Notes under the pieces: generated by a model
Seen by the model: only the letters and a program-made list of their open reading frames with translations
Told to the model about the DNA's origin: nothing
The model's database searches: none
NCBI GenBank assembly: GCA_003151935.1
Contig: PLYZ01000044.1
Coordinates: 1 to 64,000 of the forward strand
Source of the DNA: Candidatus Dormiibacterota bacterium
GTDB lineage: Bacteria; Chloroflexota; Dormibacteria; Dormibacterales; Dormibacteraceae
Length of the DNA: 64,000 bases
Reading direction: 5' to 3'
Shown: positions 1 to 9,377 of the stretch, piece by piece
Position numbering within the stretch: the first letter of the stretch is position 1
How the letters are laid out: every line of letters starts with the position of its first letter
Translations under genes and position numbers: made by a program

Positions 1-39
1 AGCCGGCGCGCGGCTGCGTCGGATGGGAGGACATTAAAT

Positions 40-1725
40 TCATTCGACACCCAGCGGCACCAGCGCGAACCGAGCCACGTCGACCAGGCGTCGATCCGTG
101 ATCTTCAGCTCCGGGATCACCGACAAGGCCAGGAAGCTCAGGGTCATGAAGGGAGCGGTCACCGTCACGCCCATGCCCGCGAGTCGCTTCTCCATCGAGC
201 GCAGGCGCTCGTGCACGAACGCGAGGGGTTGATCGCTCATCAGGCCGGCCACCGGGAGCGGAAGCTCCTCCACCACCCGCCCGCCGTCGGCGATCACGAT
301 GCCGCCTCCGATCTCGGCGAGGCGAGATGCACAGGCGGCCATGTCGGCGTCATCGACGCCCAGCACGACGACGTTGTGCGCGTCGTGCGCGACCGTCGAC
401 GCGAAGGCGCCACGCCGGAGACCGATGTTGGTCGCAAAGCCGAGGCCGACGCGGCCGCTTGCGTGGTGCCGCTCCAGCACGGCGATCTTGACCAGGTCTC
501 GCCCAGGGTCGGCCACGATGCACCCGTCGCGCGTGGTCGGTTCCACGAGCTCGGTGCCGGTGAGCAGCTGGGTGGGGATGACCCGGATGACTCGGATGCG
601 TCTCGGACCGGCCGCGATAGTAAAGGTAGAGCTGTTCACCTCCGCCAGGTGCACGGTCTGTCGCACCCACTCCGGCACCTCGAGCTTGACGAAGCGAGGC
701 GCCGCTCCTTTCTTCAGCACCTCGCGCGGCATGAAAGAGGTCAGGTCGTCGAGGACCAGGATGTCGGCTTGATAGCCCGGCGCGATGGCCCCCAGGTTCC
801 ACAGCCGGTGATACGTGGCGGGGTTGATCGTCGCCATGATCACGGCATCCTCGGGCGCGATTCCCTCCGCAACCGCGACGCGCACCATCTGGTTGATGTG
901 TCCCTCCTCGACGATGAAGCTCGGCTCGCGGTCGTCGGTGCAGAACATGCAGCGCTCGCTGCCGTAGCGCTTGACCAGCGGAAGCAGGTCGCGCAGGTTG
1001 CGGGCGATGGATGCCTCGCGGAGCATGACCCACATGCCCAGGCGACGCTTCTCCAGGGCTTCCTCGTAGGTGGTGGCCTCGTGGTCGGAACGGATGCCCG
1101 CGGCGATGTAGGCGTTGAGAGCGGGACCCCGAACGCCGGGAGCGTGGCCGTCCACGTGGTCGGTGAGACCGGTCTGCAGCTTCGCCACCTCGTCTTTGTC
1201 GCCGGCGATGACTCCTGGGAAGTTCATCATCTCGGCCACGCCGATGGTTCGGTGCCGCCGGAGCAGGCTCTCGATGTCGCCGGGTGTAAACGGCCGGAGC
1301 GGTGACTCGAAGACGGATGCCGGCACCGAGGACGACGCCATGACGAAGACGTCCAGCGGCAGGTCCGCGCAGGAGTCGAGCAGCCAGTGAATGCCGTCGG
1401 TGCCGAGCACGTTGGCGATCTCGTGCGGATCCGCGACCACGGTGGTCGTGCCGTGAGGGAGGACCGCCCGCGCGAACTCGTCGACGGTCAGCTTCGACGA
1501 CTCGATGTGCATGTGAGCGTCGATGAACCCAGGCACGAGGAAGGCTCCGCCGACATCAGTTCGCGTATGGCCCTCGTAGCGTCCCAGCCCGACCACGTGG
1601 CCGCCGGCGATCGCCACGTCCACTTCCAGCCACTCCTTCGTGAAGACGGAGAGCACCCGGCCGCCCGCCAGGACCAGGTCGGCGGGCTCGTCCCCGCGCG
1701 CGACGGCCATCCACTGCGGGTTCAT
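40..1725 (-). CDS. ade: Adenine deaminase
   Basis: Converts adenine to hypoxanthine and ammonia in the cytoplasm (purine salvage and nitrogen release). The 561-residue protein has the amidohydrolase metal-binding signature GFIDAHMHIESS near residue 67, the ADPHEIANV segment and the VAHDAHNVVVLG block, both characteristic of bacterial adenine deaminases. Its length is normal for the family. The ATG start lies four bases after the stop of the cytosine deaminase gene on the same strand, so the two form an operon. The neighbouring permease and pyrimidine genes support a nucleobase-scavenging role. Family assignment is firm; the substrate is inferred from family. Confidence 0.95.
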   Translation of the reverse strand: MNPQWMAVARGDEPADLVLAGGRVLSVFTKEWLEVDVAIAGGHVVGLGRYEGHTRTDVGGAFLVPGFIDAHMHIESSKLTVDEFARAVLPHGTTTVVADPHEIANVLGTDGIHWLLDSCADLPLDVFVMASSSVPASVFESPLRPFTPGDIESLLRRHRTIGVAEMMNFPGVIAGDKDEVAKLQTGLTDHVDGHAPGVRGPALNAYIAAGIRSDHEATTYEEALEKRRLGMWVMLREASIARNLRDLLPLVKRYGSERCMFCTDDREPSFIVEEGHINQMVRVAVAEGIAPEDAVIMATINPATYHRLWNLGAIAPGYQADILVLDDLTSFMPREVLKKGAAPRFVKLEVPEWVRQTVHLAEVNSSTFTIAAGPRRIRVIRVIPTQLLTGTELVEPTTRDGCIVADPGRDLVKIAVLERHHASGRVGLGFATNIGLRRGAFASTVAHDAHNVVVLGVDDADMAACASRLAEIGGGIVIADGGRVVEELPLPVAGLMSDQPLAFVHERLRSMEKRLAGMGVTVTAPFMTLSFLALSVIPELKITDRRLVDVARFALVPLGVE

Positions 1726-1729
1726 GCGG

Positions 1730-3001
1730 TCAGCGTACCGATGGTTTTAGGAAGTCGACGGCCTCCTCGCGCCCGTCCCAGACCACCGTCGTCTGAGCGG
1801 GCTCGGTGCGCGCCACGACCTTTCCACCGCGCAGCACGAGCTTGCGTGGAGCGACGAGGCGGATGGCATCCATCTCGGTGGGCGCCGCGAACGCGCAGAG
1901 GTCCGCCTTGCATCCGGGCTCCAGGCCGTAGCCCTCGAGGCCGAGGGCGCTGGCCGGGTTGACGGTGATCATGTCGATCAGCGTACGCAGCTCGTTGTGG
2001 CCCGACATCTGGCCGTAGTGCGCGAGCACGAACGCCGCCTGGAGCGGATCGCCATACCCGAGCGGGTACCAGGGATCCATCACCGAGTCGTGGCCGACGC
2101 AGACGTTCACGCCGGCCGCCAGCAGCTCCTTGACGCGGGTGTGGCCGCGCCGGATCGGATAGCTGTCGAAGCGCCCCTGGAGAGTCGAGTTGTCCAGCGG
2201 GTTGGTGACCATGTGCATCTGGGCGCGTTTCAGGTTGTTGATCAGCCGGTAGGCGTAGGCGTTGTTATAGGAGTGCATGGCGGTCGTGTGGCTGGCAGTC
2301 ACCCGGCCACCCATTCCCAGCCGGATCGTCTCGGCGGCCATCACCTCGACGAAGCGCGAATGGTCGTCGTCCGTTTCGTCGCAGTGGATATCGACACGCA
2401 GACCTTTGTCGGCTGCCAGCGACATCGCGAACTTGACCGAGCGCTCGCCGTACTCGCGAGTCAGCTCGAAATGCGGAATGGCGCCCACGACGTCGACGCC
2501 CATGTCGACGGCACGCCGCATCAGGTCCTCGCCTCCGTCAAAGGACATGATCCCCTGTTGGGGAAACGCGACCAGCTGGAGCACCATCTGGTCGCCGATC
2601 TCCTCACGCAGCTCGAGCAGGGCGCGAACCGCGCGGAGCTCTGGGTCGCATACATCGACATGGCTGCGCACGAACTGGACCCCATTGGCCAGCTGCCACC
2701 GCAGCACGGTGCGCACGCGGCGCTTCACGTCGTCAATGGTCAGGTGCTTGACCCGCTCCGACCAGATGGCGATGCCCTCGAACAGCGAGCCGCTCTCGTT
2801 GTGGCGCGGCTCGCCCACAGTGAGCACAGCATCGAGGTGGATGTGAGGCTCGACCAGCGCGGGCGTGACGAGGGCACCACCGAGGTCCACGACCGTCCGC
2901 GCCTCGGGCTCGGGCGGGACGATCCGGCCGTCCCGAACTCCGATCTGGCGATCTTCCGACTGCCCTGCGAGGCGCGCGCCCTTCAGAAGCAAGTCCAACA
3001 T
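1730..3001 (-). CDS. codA: Cytosine deaminase
   Basis: Hydrolyses cytosine to uracil and ammonia in the cytoplasm. The 423-residue protein is a CodA-type amidohydrolase. It shows the metal ligands EPHIHLD near residue 53, HCDETDDDHS in the middle, SHTTAMHS, and GHDSVMDPWYPLG near the C-terminal metal site. It begins with ATG and is the first gene of a two-gene operon with adenine deaminase. It is divergent from a CodB-like permease 67 bases away, the usual codA/codB partnership although here in opposite directions. Its product, uracil, would feed the putative oxidative pyrimidine route encoded further right. Confidence 0.94.
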   Translation of the reverse strand: MLDLLLKGARLAGQSEDRQIGVRDGRIVPPEPEARTVVDLGGALVTPALVEPHIHLDAVLTVGEPRHNESGSLFEGIAIWSERVKHLTIDDVKRRVRTVLRWQLANGVQFVRSHVDVCDPELRAVRALLELREEIGDQMVLQLVAFPQQGIMSFDGGEDLMRRAVDMGVDVVGAIPHFELTREYGERSVKFAMSLAADKGLRVDIHCDETDDDHSRFVEVMAAETIRLGMGGRVTASHTTAMHSYNNAYAYRLINNLKRAQMHMVTNPLDNSTLQGRFDSYPIRRGHTRVKELLAAGVNVCVGHDSVMDPWYPLGYGDPLQAAFVLAHYGQMSGHNELRTLIDMITVNPASALGLEGYGLEPGCKADLCAFAAPTEMDAIRLVAPRKLVLRGGKVVARTEPAQTTVVWDGREEAVDFLKPSVR

Positions 3002-3014
3002 TCACGGGAGGCTA

Positions 3015-3033
3015 GCAGAGACCTAAACTCTGC
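3015..3033. promoter_or_regulatory. Inverted repeat between codA and codB
   Basis: The 67-base divergent spacer contains GCAGAG, a 7-base gap, then CTCTGC. It is a small perfect dyad placed where it could act on promoters of both the deaminase and permease operons. No family-specific operator is recognised. It could equally be a leader hairpin or chance. Confidence 0.3.
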
Positions 3034-3068
3034 GGAACGGAGGCGGCCGGTTTCTGGAGGGGGAGCCC

Positions 3069-4541
3069 ATGCAAACTGTCGAGGAAGTAGGGAAAGACGT
3101 CCCGATTCGTGAAGGCGACTATGGGGAAAGGATCGCCAAGGTCGAACCCGGCGGTGTCGAATACATCGCCCTGAGGGAGAGGCACGGCAAGCCCATCGAC
3201 CTCTTGTGGACCTGGCTGTCTCCCAACCTGGAGTTCGCGACGGTCTTCGTCGGCGTTCTGGGCATCGCGGTCTTCGGTTTGAGCTTCTGGGAGACCGCCA
3301 TCGCGATCATCGTCGGCAGCGCGCTCGGGTCTTTGACGCAGGCGATCCTCTCTTCGTGGGGCCCGAAGTTCGGCGTGCCGATGATGGTCGAGAGCCGGGG
3401 AGCCTTCGGGTTTCTCGGCAACATCCTGCCGGCCGGGCTCAATGCGTTTACCGGCTCCATCGGCTGGTTCATTGTCAACAGCGTCAGCGGTGCCTTCGCG
3501 CTACAGGCTCTGGCGCTTCTCGTCAACTGGAACCTTCCGTTCTGGCTGACTTTCCTCATCATCGTCGTCGCCCAGGTGACCATCGCCACCTTCGGCCACA
3601 ACTTCATCCAGTTCTTCGAGAGATGGGCACTGCCTCTGCTGGGCGTGGTCTTCGCTCTCGCCACCCTCTTCATCTTCAGCAAGGCCAACTTCGGGGTCGC
3701 TGCAAACCCCGGAGCAGTCGGACATTTCGGTGCCTTCACGCTGCTGTTCACGGCGACTTTCGGCTATGCCGCAGGGTGGAATCCGTACGCGGCCGACTAC
3801 ACCCGTTACTTGCCCCCTACAACCAACCGAAACATGGTCGGATTCTGGGCAGGCATGGGAGTGTTCGTTTCCTGCGTGGTTCTTGAGCTTGCCGGCGCGG
3901 CACTTGCTACGGTCTCAGGCACGAAATGGGGTCCGAATGACATTCCGACCGTACAGCTGAGGCAGGGCATGCCCGATTTCCTTTACTACCTGACACTGCT
4001 GTGCATCGCCGTCGGGGCCGTGGCAGCAAACGCAATCAACATCTACAGCGGCACGATGTCTTTGGTGGCGGTCGGAATCCGCGAGATGGGAATGACGCTC
4101 CGGCAGCGGCGCGCGCTTCTCGCCGTCACGGCCGGCGTGCTGGGCTACCTGATCGGTGTCATCGGGCAGGCCAACGTCGGACCCGGCAGCAAGTACGAAT
4201 CCTTCCTCCTGCTCATCAGCTACTGGATCGCGGGCTGGCTGGCGGTCGTCCTCGTGGACTACTGGATGCGCCGCGGCGACTACGGCGACGAGTCGCTCTT
4301 CTACGACACGAAGCACCAGCGCTGGCAGGGCTTCGTCGCGATGTTGGTCGGCGTGGGGGTGTCCGTCTACCTGTTCGGAAACGTCTACGGCGTATGGGTC
4401 GGACCGATCGCGAACAACAACCCGCAGATCGGTGACATCACGTTCGTCATCGGCTTCGTGCTCACCGCAGTGCTCTACTACGCGTTCAGCAAGGTCTCGC
4501 GTAGGCAGAGCGCAGCCACGACCGGGTCGCGGGCGGCCTGA
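3069..4541 (+). CDS. codB: NCS1-family cytosine/purine permease
   Basis: Cytoplasmic-membrane symporter of the nucleobase:cation symporter-1 family (cytosine/purines/uracil/allantoin). The 490-residue protein has about twelve hydrophobic helices after a charged N-terminus. It carries the family-like SRGAFGFLGN segment and the GWNPYAADYTRY motif after helix 6. A strong GGAGGGGGAG Shine-Dalgarno precedes the ATG. It is followed on the same strand by an amidase and a barbiturase-family gene, so it probably imports the substrate for this pathway. Cytosine is the simplest guess because codA is divergent to it; uracil, allantoin or a purine are possible alternatives. Confidence 0.88.
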   Translation: MQTVEEVGKDVPIREGDYGERIAKVEPGGVEYIALRERHGKPIDLLWTWLSPNLEFATVFVGVLGIAVFGLSFWETAIAIIVGSALGSLTQAILSSWGPKFGVPMMVESRGAFGFLGNILPAGLNAFTGSIGWFIVNSVSGAFALQALALLVNWNLPFWLTFLIIVVAQVTIATFGHNFIQFFERWALPLLGVVFALATLFIFSKANFGVAANPGAVGHFGAFTLLFTATFGYAAGWNPYAADYTRYLPPTTNRNMVGFWAGMGVFVSCVVLELAGAALATVSGTKWGPNDIPTVQLRQGMPDFLYYLTLLCIAVGAVAANAINIYSGTMSLVAVGIREMGMTLRQRRALLAVTAGVLGYLIGVIGQANVGPGSKYESFLLLISYWIAGWLAVVLVDYWMRRGDYGDESLFYDTKHQRWQGFVAMLVGVGVSVYLFGNVYGVWVGPIANNNPQIGDITFVIGFVLTAVLYYAFSKVSRRQSAATTGSRAA

Positions 4542-4599
4542 GCAAGCAACTTACTGGGCGCCGTTGCCATTCGCGGCAGCGGCGCCCGCATTTTCTGTG

Positions 4600-5898
4600 A
4601 TGGGCAAGGACGACCTGGCCTGGCTGCCGGCGGCAGAGATCTCGCACCGTGTCGGGACGGGTGAGCTCGATCCCCAGGCTGTTGCGCGAGCACATCTCGA
4701 TGCGATCGAGCGAATCGATCCCCGCCTGCACGCCTACGTCTACGTGGACGAGCACGCCCAGTCCTCGAACGGCGCGCTTGCGGGAGTGACGATCGCCGTC
4801 AAGGACAACCTGCCGGTCGCGGGCATGCCGTGGACCGAAGGCAGCGCTGTGTGGCGCGACCGCGTCCCCGATGAGGACACGGTTCCGGTGGCCCGAGCCC
4901 GGGCGGCCGGCGCGGCCATCCTCGGGAAGACCAACCTCCCGGAGCTGGCAGCCGCGGTGGGCACGACCAACGCCATCTTTCCGGCCACCAACAACCCGTG
5001 GCGCGCAGGGATCACCCCCGGCGGCTCCAGCGGCGGCAGCGCCGCTGCGGTGGCCGCCGGAATGGCCGCAGTCGCGATGGGGACCGACATGGGCGGCTCG
5101 ATCCGGATACCCGCCTCTTGCTGTGGAGTCGTCGGACTGCGCCCCTCGCCCGACCGCGTGCCAAGCGAGATCGTCGAGCCGGCCGGTTTGTCGGTGGTCG
5201 CCCCTCTCGGACGGACCGTCGGCGACGTGAGGCTCCTTTTCTCGGTGATGTCGGGGGCGCCGGCTCCCAGATCGGCCCAGAACCCGCGCGGCTTACGAAT
5301 TGGCCTGGCCGACACGACCGCCCTGGGCATGGATGCCGCCTGCGCTGACGCATGCCGGCGCGCCGGCGCCGCGCTGGAGTCGGCCGGCCACCAGATTCGG
5401 CTTATCCCGTGGGAATCGGAGGCGGTGGCGGCGGGCTACGGAGTGGTGCGCCGCGCCAGCATGGCCTCTTTTCCGGCCAACCCGGAGCTATTCGCGGCCG
5501 GCATCCGCAAGCTGGTCGAGCAGGGGCGCGCTCTCTCAGCGCTCGACTACTTCCAGGCATTCGAAAGCGCAAGCGGTGGTGCGTATCAAGTTGTGGTCAA
5601 GCCGCTGCTAACGGAGTTCGACTTCCTGCTCACCCCTACCCTGGGGCTGGTCCCGATGCGCATCGAGGAGGTGCCGTCATTTCTCAGCGAGCCCTACGGG
5701 CGCTACATCCAGTTCGTCCTGCCAGTCAGCTTCGCACGCACGCCCGCGGTATCGATCCCCGCCGGCCTACACGATGGATTGCCCATCGGCGTGCAGCTGG
5801 TAGGACGGTCCGGCCACGAATGGGAGCTACTGGCCGTGGCCGAACAGCTCGAGGCGATGCCCGGCTTCGGTTTCCAACGCCCACCCGGCTACGACTGA
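4600..5898 (+). CDS. Amidase-signature family hydrolase; ureidomalonase candidate
   Basis: A 432-residue amidase-signature enzyme (C-N amide hydrolysis). Visible features are IAVKDN with the catalytic Lys, the Gly/Ser block GGSSGGSAAAVAAG holding the cis-Ser region, and GTDMGGSIRIPASCCG with the nucleophile Ser. These form the complete Ser-cisSer-Lys triad. The reading frame is open far upstream inside the permease gene, but similarity begins at MGKDDLAWLP, so ATG at 4600 is chosen (GTG at 4597 is possible). It is sandwiched between a nucleobase permease and a barbiturase-family gene. Hydrolysis of ureidomalonate is therefore an attractive inference, but amidase specificity cannot be read from sequence. 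Confidence 0.85.
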   Translation: MGKDDLAWLPAAEISHRVGTGELDPQAVARAHLDAIERIDPRLHAYVYVDEHAQSSNGALAGVTIAVKDNLPVAGMPWTEGSAVWRDRVPDEDTVPVARARAAGAAILGKTNLPELAAAVGTTNAIFPATNNPWRAGITPGGSSGGSAAAVAAGMAAVAMGTDMGGSIRIPASCCGVVGLRPSPDRVPSEIVEPAGLSVVAPLGRTVGDVRLLFSVMSGAPAPRSAQNPRGLRIGLADTTALGMDAACADACRRAGAALESAGHQIRLIPWESEAVAAGYGVVRRASMASFPANPELFAAGIRKLVEQGRALSALDYFQAFESASGGAYQVVVKPLLTEFDFLLTPTLGLVPMRIEEVPSFLSEPYGRYIQFVLPVSFARTPAVSIPAGLHDGLPIGVQLVGRSGHEWELLAVAEQLEAMPGFGFQRPPGYD

Positions 5899-5902
5899 CA
5901 AT

Positions 5903-7057
5903 GTGTACTCGATGAAAGTTCAGAAGGTCGACATGTTCGTCTGTCCCATGGCCACGCCTTCGGATACTTCCGGGCTGCAGCAGCTCGCCGACTCGGGAAA
6001 GATCAAGCCCGACACGCTGGTCGCGCTGGCCGGGAAGACCGAGGGGACCGGGCAGCACGACGACTGGGGTCGCGTGTGGGCCGATGTCGCGCTGCGCGAT
6101 TGGACGGCGAAGTTCCTCGGCATTCCGGTGAGCGAGGTCGCGAAGCAGGTCATCTTCGTCCTCTCCGGTGGATGCCCCGGCGTGATCACGCCGCACATCG
6201 CGGTCGTCACCCGCGAGTGGGTCGAAGTTCCGGAAGGCGCCGCTGGCGATGGTGGAGACAAGCGCCTGGTCGTCGGCAGAGCCGGATCTGATCCCATGCC
6301 GCCCGAGGAGGTCGGCCGGATGGGCCAGATCCGAAAGGTGGCCGAGGCAACCCACCGGGCCATGGCCGATGCAGGGTTGAGCGATCCCAAGGACGTGCAC
6401 CTCGTCATGGTCAAGGTGCCCGGGCTGACGACCGCCAGCGTGAAGGATGCAGAGTCGCGCGGGAAGACCGTGGTCTCGCACGACCTTACGTTCGGCGCCG
6501 AGGGCGCGGGCGTGTACGCGAACGACGCCGCGGCGCTTGGGGTCGCGATGGCGCTGGGCGAGGTCCCCGAGTCGAAGTTGTCGGATGAAGTCGTGCGCCG
6601 CGACTGGAGCCTCTACTCGGAGGTCGCGATGACCTCCTCGGGTGGAGAGAAGAGGCACGGCGAAGTCCTCGTCTTCGGAAACTCGAGCCATTCGCGCAGC
6701 CCGCTGCGGATCGGCCATGCGGTCACCAAGGACTTCATCGACGCGGAGGGCGTCAGGAACGCGCTCCGCTCAGCCGGGCTCCGCTTCACCGGTGGGTTGC
6801 CTGATGAAACCGACCTGTCGCGGCTTGTTCACGTTTTCGCCAAGTCGGTCATACCTGGCAGCGACCAGGTCCGAGGCCAGAGGATCACGCTTCTCGACGA
6901 CGTCGACGCCTACCAGATCGGAAAAGCGCTGGGAGGGATGCTCGTGGCGTCGGTCACGGGGCGCACCACGAACTACGTGAGCGGGGGCGAGCGCAACTCC
7001 CACCAGGGACCACCGGGAGGCAACATCATCGCGGCGGTCGTCAGGACCGAGTCTTAA
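5903..7057 (+). CDS. Ring-opening amidohydrolase, barbiturase/cyanuric acid hydrolase family
   Basis: About 384 residues, the usual length for the AtzD/barbiturase family, a fold with three similar units each contributing a Lys/Ser dyad. Visible are DTSGL near the N-terminus, AGKTEGTG, LSGGCPGVITPH, VMVKVPGLT, SSGGEKRHGE, HSRSPLRIGH and the C-terminal SGGERNSHQGPPGGN. The family opens barbiturate (to ureidomalonate) or cyanurate (to carboxybiuret). The neighbouring cytosine deaminase, permease and molybdenum hydroxylase favour barbiturate. GTG 5903 starts four bases after the amidase stop; ATG 5912 is an alternative. The 3' end overlaps the convergent molybdenum-subunit gene by 17 bases. Confidence 0.9.
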   Translation: MYSMKVQKVDMFVCPMATPSDTSGLQQLADSGKIKPDTLVALAGKTEGTGQHDDWGRVWADVALRDWTAKFLGIPVSEVAKQVIFVLSGGCPGVITPHIAVVTREWVEVPEGAAGDGGDKRLVVGRAGSDPMPPEEVGRMGQIRKVAEATHRAMADAGLSDPKDVHLVMVKVPGLTTASVKDAESRGKTVVSHDLTFGAEGAGVYANDAAALGVAMALGEVPESKLSDEVVRRDWSLYSEVAMTSSGGEKRHGEVLVFGNSSHSRSPLRIGHAVTKDFIDAEGVRNALRSAGLRFTGGLPDETDLSRLVHVFAKSVIPGSDQVRGQRITLLDDVDAYQIGKALGGMLVASVTGRTTNYVSGGERNSHQGPPGGNIIAAVVRTES

Positions 7058-9377
7058 CCAACTCAAACAGTTTCAGCGGTGACAGCGGCATCTCGGTGAT
7101 CGGCACGCCCAGGGCCTCCTCGATCGCCGAGGCGAGGACGGCACCGACCGGGATCACGCCCGCCTCGCCAGCACCCTTCACGCCGAGTGGGTTGAGTGGC
7201 GACGGCGTCTCGATGTGGTCGATCTCGATCGCCGGGATCTCCGTCGCATACGGCATGAGGAACTCCATGAACGACGCGTTGCGGAGCTGACCTTCCGAGT
7301 CGTAGTGCAGCCGCTCGTAGAAAGCGCCCCCGATGCCCTGCGCCACCCCACCCTCGATCTGGCCCTCGACCACGAGCGGGTTGATCACCCTCCCGCAGTC
7401 GTGGACCACCACGTACTTGAGAATCTCCAACCGGAAGGTCTGCGGATCGACCCGCACGTAGCAAGTGTGGCAGCCCGCGGCCCAGGTCGACGCGGGCGGG
7501 CTGTAGTAGCCGGTCGCCTCGAGACCCGGCTGTTCGCCCTCATGAAGAGGAGGCCCGGGACGCGGCCGGGCCGTGAACTGGGTCGCCGCCTCCGTGCCAC
7601 CGCCGAACGCGTAGCGGACCGGGTTGGCCAGCACGGCGACGGCTGCCAGCGCGATGCCGCGATCGGGCGACCCTTTGACCTGGACCTTGCCCCCGACCAG
7701 CTCCAGGTCGGCTGGATCTACCTCCAGGTGATCGGCCGCGATCTGCCTGGCCTTCTCGGCCACCATGCCGGCAGCCACCGCCATCGCATTGCCGGCCGTG
7801 ACCGCGCCTCGCGAGGCGAAGGTCCCGACGCCCCAGGGAAACCGGCGCGTGTCGCCGCCCGTGACCTCGACATCGGCGACATCCACCCCAAGCTCGTCGG
7901 CGACGATCTGAGCCCAGACGGTCGCATGAGCCTGGCCCTGGCTGGGGATCCCGGTCGCCGCAACCACCTTGCCCGAGACAAGGACCTGGACGTGCGCGCC
8001 CTCGTACGGCCCAACCCCCGTGCCCTCCACGTACATGCCAAGCCCCATCCCGACGTGATCGCCCCCGGGCCTCGGGCCGAGGTTGGCCAGCGCCTTCTCT
8101 AGAAGCACCGGGTAGTTCCCACTGTCGTAGACGACCGCGTTCCCATCCTGCCAGGCAACCCCGACCTCGTACGGAAACTGGTCGGGCTGGATGAGATTGC
8201 GGCGGCGCACCTCGGCCCGGTCGAGGGCGAGCTCAGCGGCGATCCTATCGAGAGTTCGTTCCATCACGAAGCACGCATGCGGCCGGCCCGCGCCCCGATA
8301 GGGCGACGTGGGCGTGGCATTGGTGTACACGTCGCGGAATCGCACTCGATAGTTCGGCACGCGATATGGCCCCGGGACCTGGCCCGCGGTGATGATGGGC
8401 AGGATGATTCCGTAAGGCGTGTAGGCGCCGGCGTCGTGGACGAAGTCGACATCCAGCGCCAGGAGCTTGCCCTCATCGTCGAAGCCGACCTCGACTTCGT
8501 GAACCTGGCCGCGCTCCTGGTTCACGGCGGTGAAATGCTCCTGCCGGTCCTCGGTCCATTTCACCGGCCTCCCGAGCTGCATGGCGGCGAAGGGGACCAG
8601 GAGCTCGTCGGGGTAGAACAGCATGATCTTCGGCCCGAAGCCACCCCCCACGTCCGGCGCGATGACCTCGACGCTCGATTCCGGCAATCCGAACAAGACC
8701 GCGAGCCCACCGCGGATCGAGGTCGGGGACTGAGTCGAGTCGTAAACGGTCAGCCTGCGCTCTGAGGTGGACCAGCGTGCCCATACCGCGCGAGCCTCCA
8801 TCGGACAGGCCGCACCGCGCTCAAAGCGGAAGTGCAGCCGCTTGCGCCGCGGTGAGGCGGCCAGCGCCGCCTCGACGGAGCCGGCCTCCTGGATCATCTC
8901 CGCCGCGACGTTTCCCGGCACGTCGTCGTGGACCAGGTGCTCGGCTCGGGCCGCGGACTCCGGGGTGATCACGACGGGCAGCGGCTCGTAATCGACCTCC
9001 ACCATCTCGGCCGCGTCCTCGGCGAGGCAGCGGCTTTCGGCCACCACGAACGCGACCGCCTCGCCCACGTACCTCACCACCTCGGAGGCCAGGCAGCGCT
9101 GCGTGCGGCCGTGCGTCAGGTTCGGATGAGGGATGAGGATGGGCAGGTCGGTCTGGCCGAAGGGCAGCTCGGCGGCCGTGTAGACGGCGATCACCCCCGG
9201 CATCGCACGCGCGGCGGTGACGTCGATCGAGCGGATCCGGGCGTGGGCGTAAGGCGAACGCACGAGGCACGATTCCAACGCACCGTCGTCGATATCGTCG
9301 GTGAAGCGGCCGTGGCCGCGCAGCAGCCGATCGTCCTCGACGCGCTGCACTCTGGCACCGAACCACCTGGTGGTCAC
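7041..9377 (-). CDS. Xanthine dehydrogenase-family molybdopterin subunit
   Basis: Large catalytic subunit (778 residues from GTG 9377) of a three-subunit molybdenum hydroxylase. It begins with the TTRWFGARVQRVED motif of CoxL-like proteins. It shows DVGGGFGPK for cofactor binding and a GVKGAGEAGVIP stretch near the C-terminus holding the catalytic Glu. The active-site loop reads SPYRGAGRPHA. It lacks the AYRCSFR loop of true aerobic CO dehydrogenase, so CO oxidation is not supported. The GTG start overlaps the preceding iron-sulfur gene as GTGA. Context next to barbiturase suggests uracil/thymine dehydrogenase; xanthine or another heterocycle is the alternative. Confidence 0.88.
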   Translation of the reverse strand: MTTRWFGARVQRVEDDRLLRGHGRFTDDIDDGALESCLVRSPYAHARIRSIDVTAARAMPGVIAVYTAAELPFGQTDLPILIPHPNLTHGRTQRCLASEVVRYVGEAVAFVVAESRCLAEDAAEMVEVDYEPLPVVITPESAARAEHLVHDDVPGNVAAEMIQEAGSVEAALAASPRRKRLHFRFERGAACPMEARAVWARWSTSERRLTVYDSTQSPTSIRGGLAVLFGLPESSVEVIAPDVGGGFGPKIMLFYPDELLVPFAAMQLGRPVKWTEDRQEHFTAVNQERGQVHEVEVGFDDEGKLLALDVDFVHDAGAYTPYGIILPIITAGQVPGPYRVPNYRVRFRDVYTNATPTSPYRGAGRPHACFVMERTLDRIAAELALDRAEVRRRNLIQPDQFPYEVGVAWQDGNAVVYDSGNYPVLLEKALANLGPRPGGDHVGMGLGMYVEGTGVGPYEGAHVQVLVSGKVVAATGIPSQGQAHATVWAQIVADELGVDVADVEVTGGDTRRFPWGVGTFASRGAVTAGNAMAVAAGMVAEKARQIAADHLEVDPADLELVGGKVQVKGSPDRGIALAAVAVLANPVRYAFGGGTEAATQFTARPRPGPPLHEGEQPGLEATGYYSPPASTWAAGCHTCYVRVDPQTFRLEILKYVVVHDCGRVINPLVVEGQIEGGVAQGIGGAFYERLHYDSEGQLRNASFMEFLMPYATEIPAIEIDHIETPSPLNPLGVKGAGEAGVIPVGAVLASAIEEALGVPITEMPLSPLKLFELVKTRS

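Noticed and set aside
211-1305. Long plus-strand frame antisense to adenine deaminase
   Set aside because: High-GC shadow frame; the protein is His/Arg/Asp-rich with no recognisable domain.
4156-4599. Extended N-terminus of the amidase
   Set aside because: This part is out of frame within the permease gene, has Arg/Ser-rich composition and no family similarity; similarity begins at 4600.
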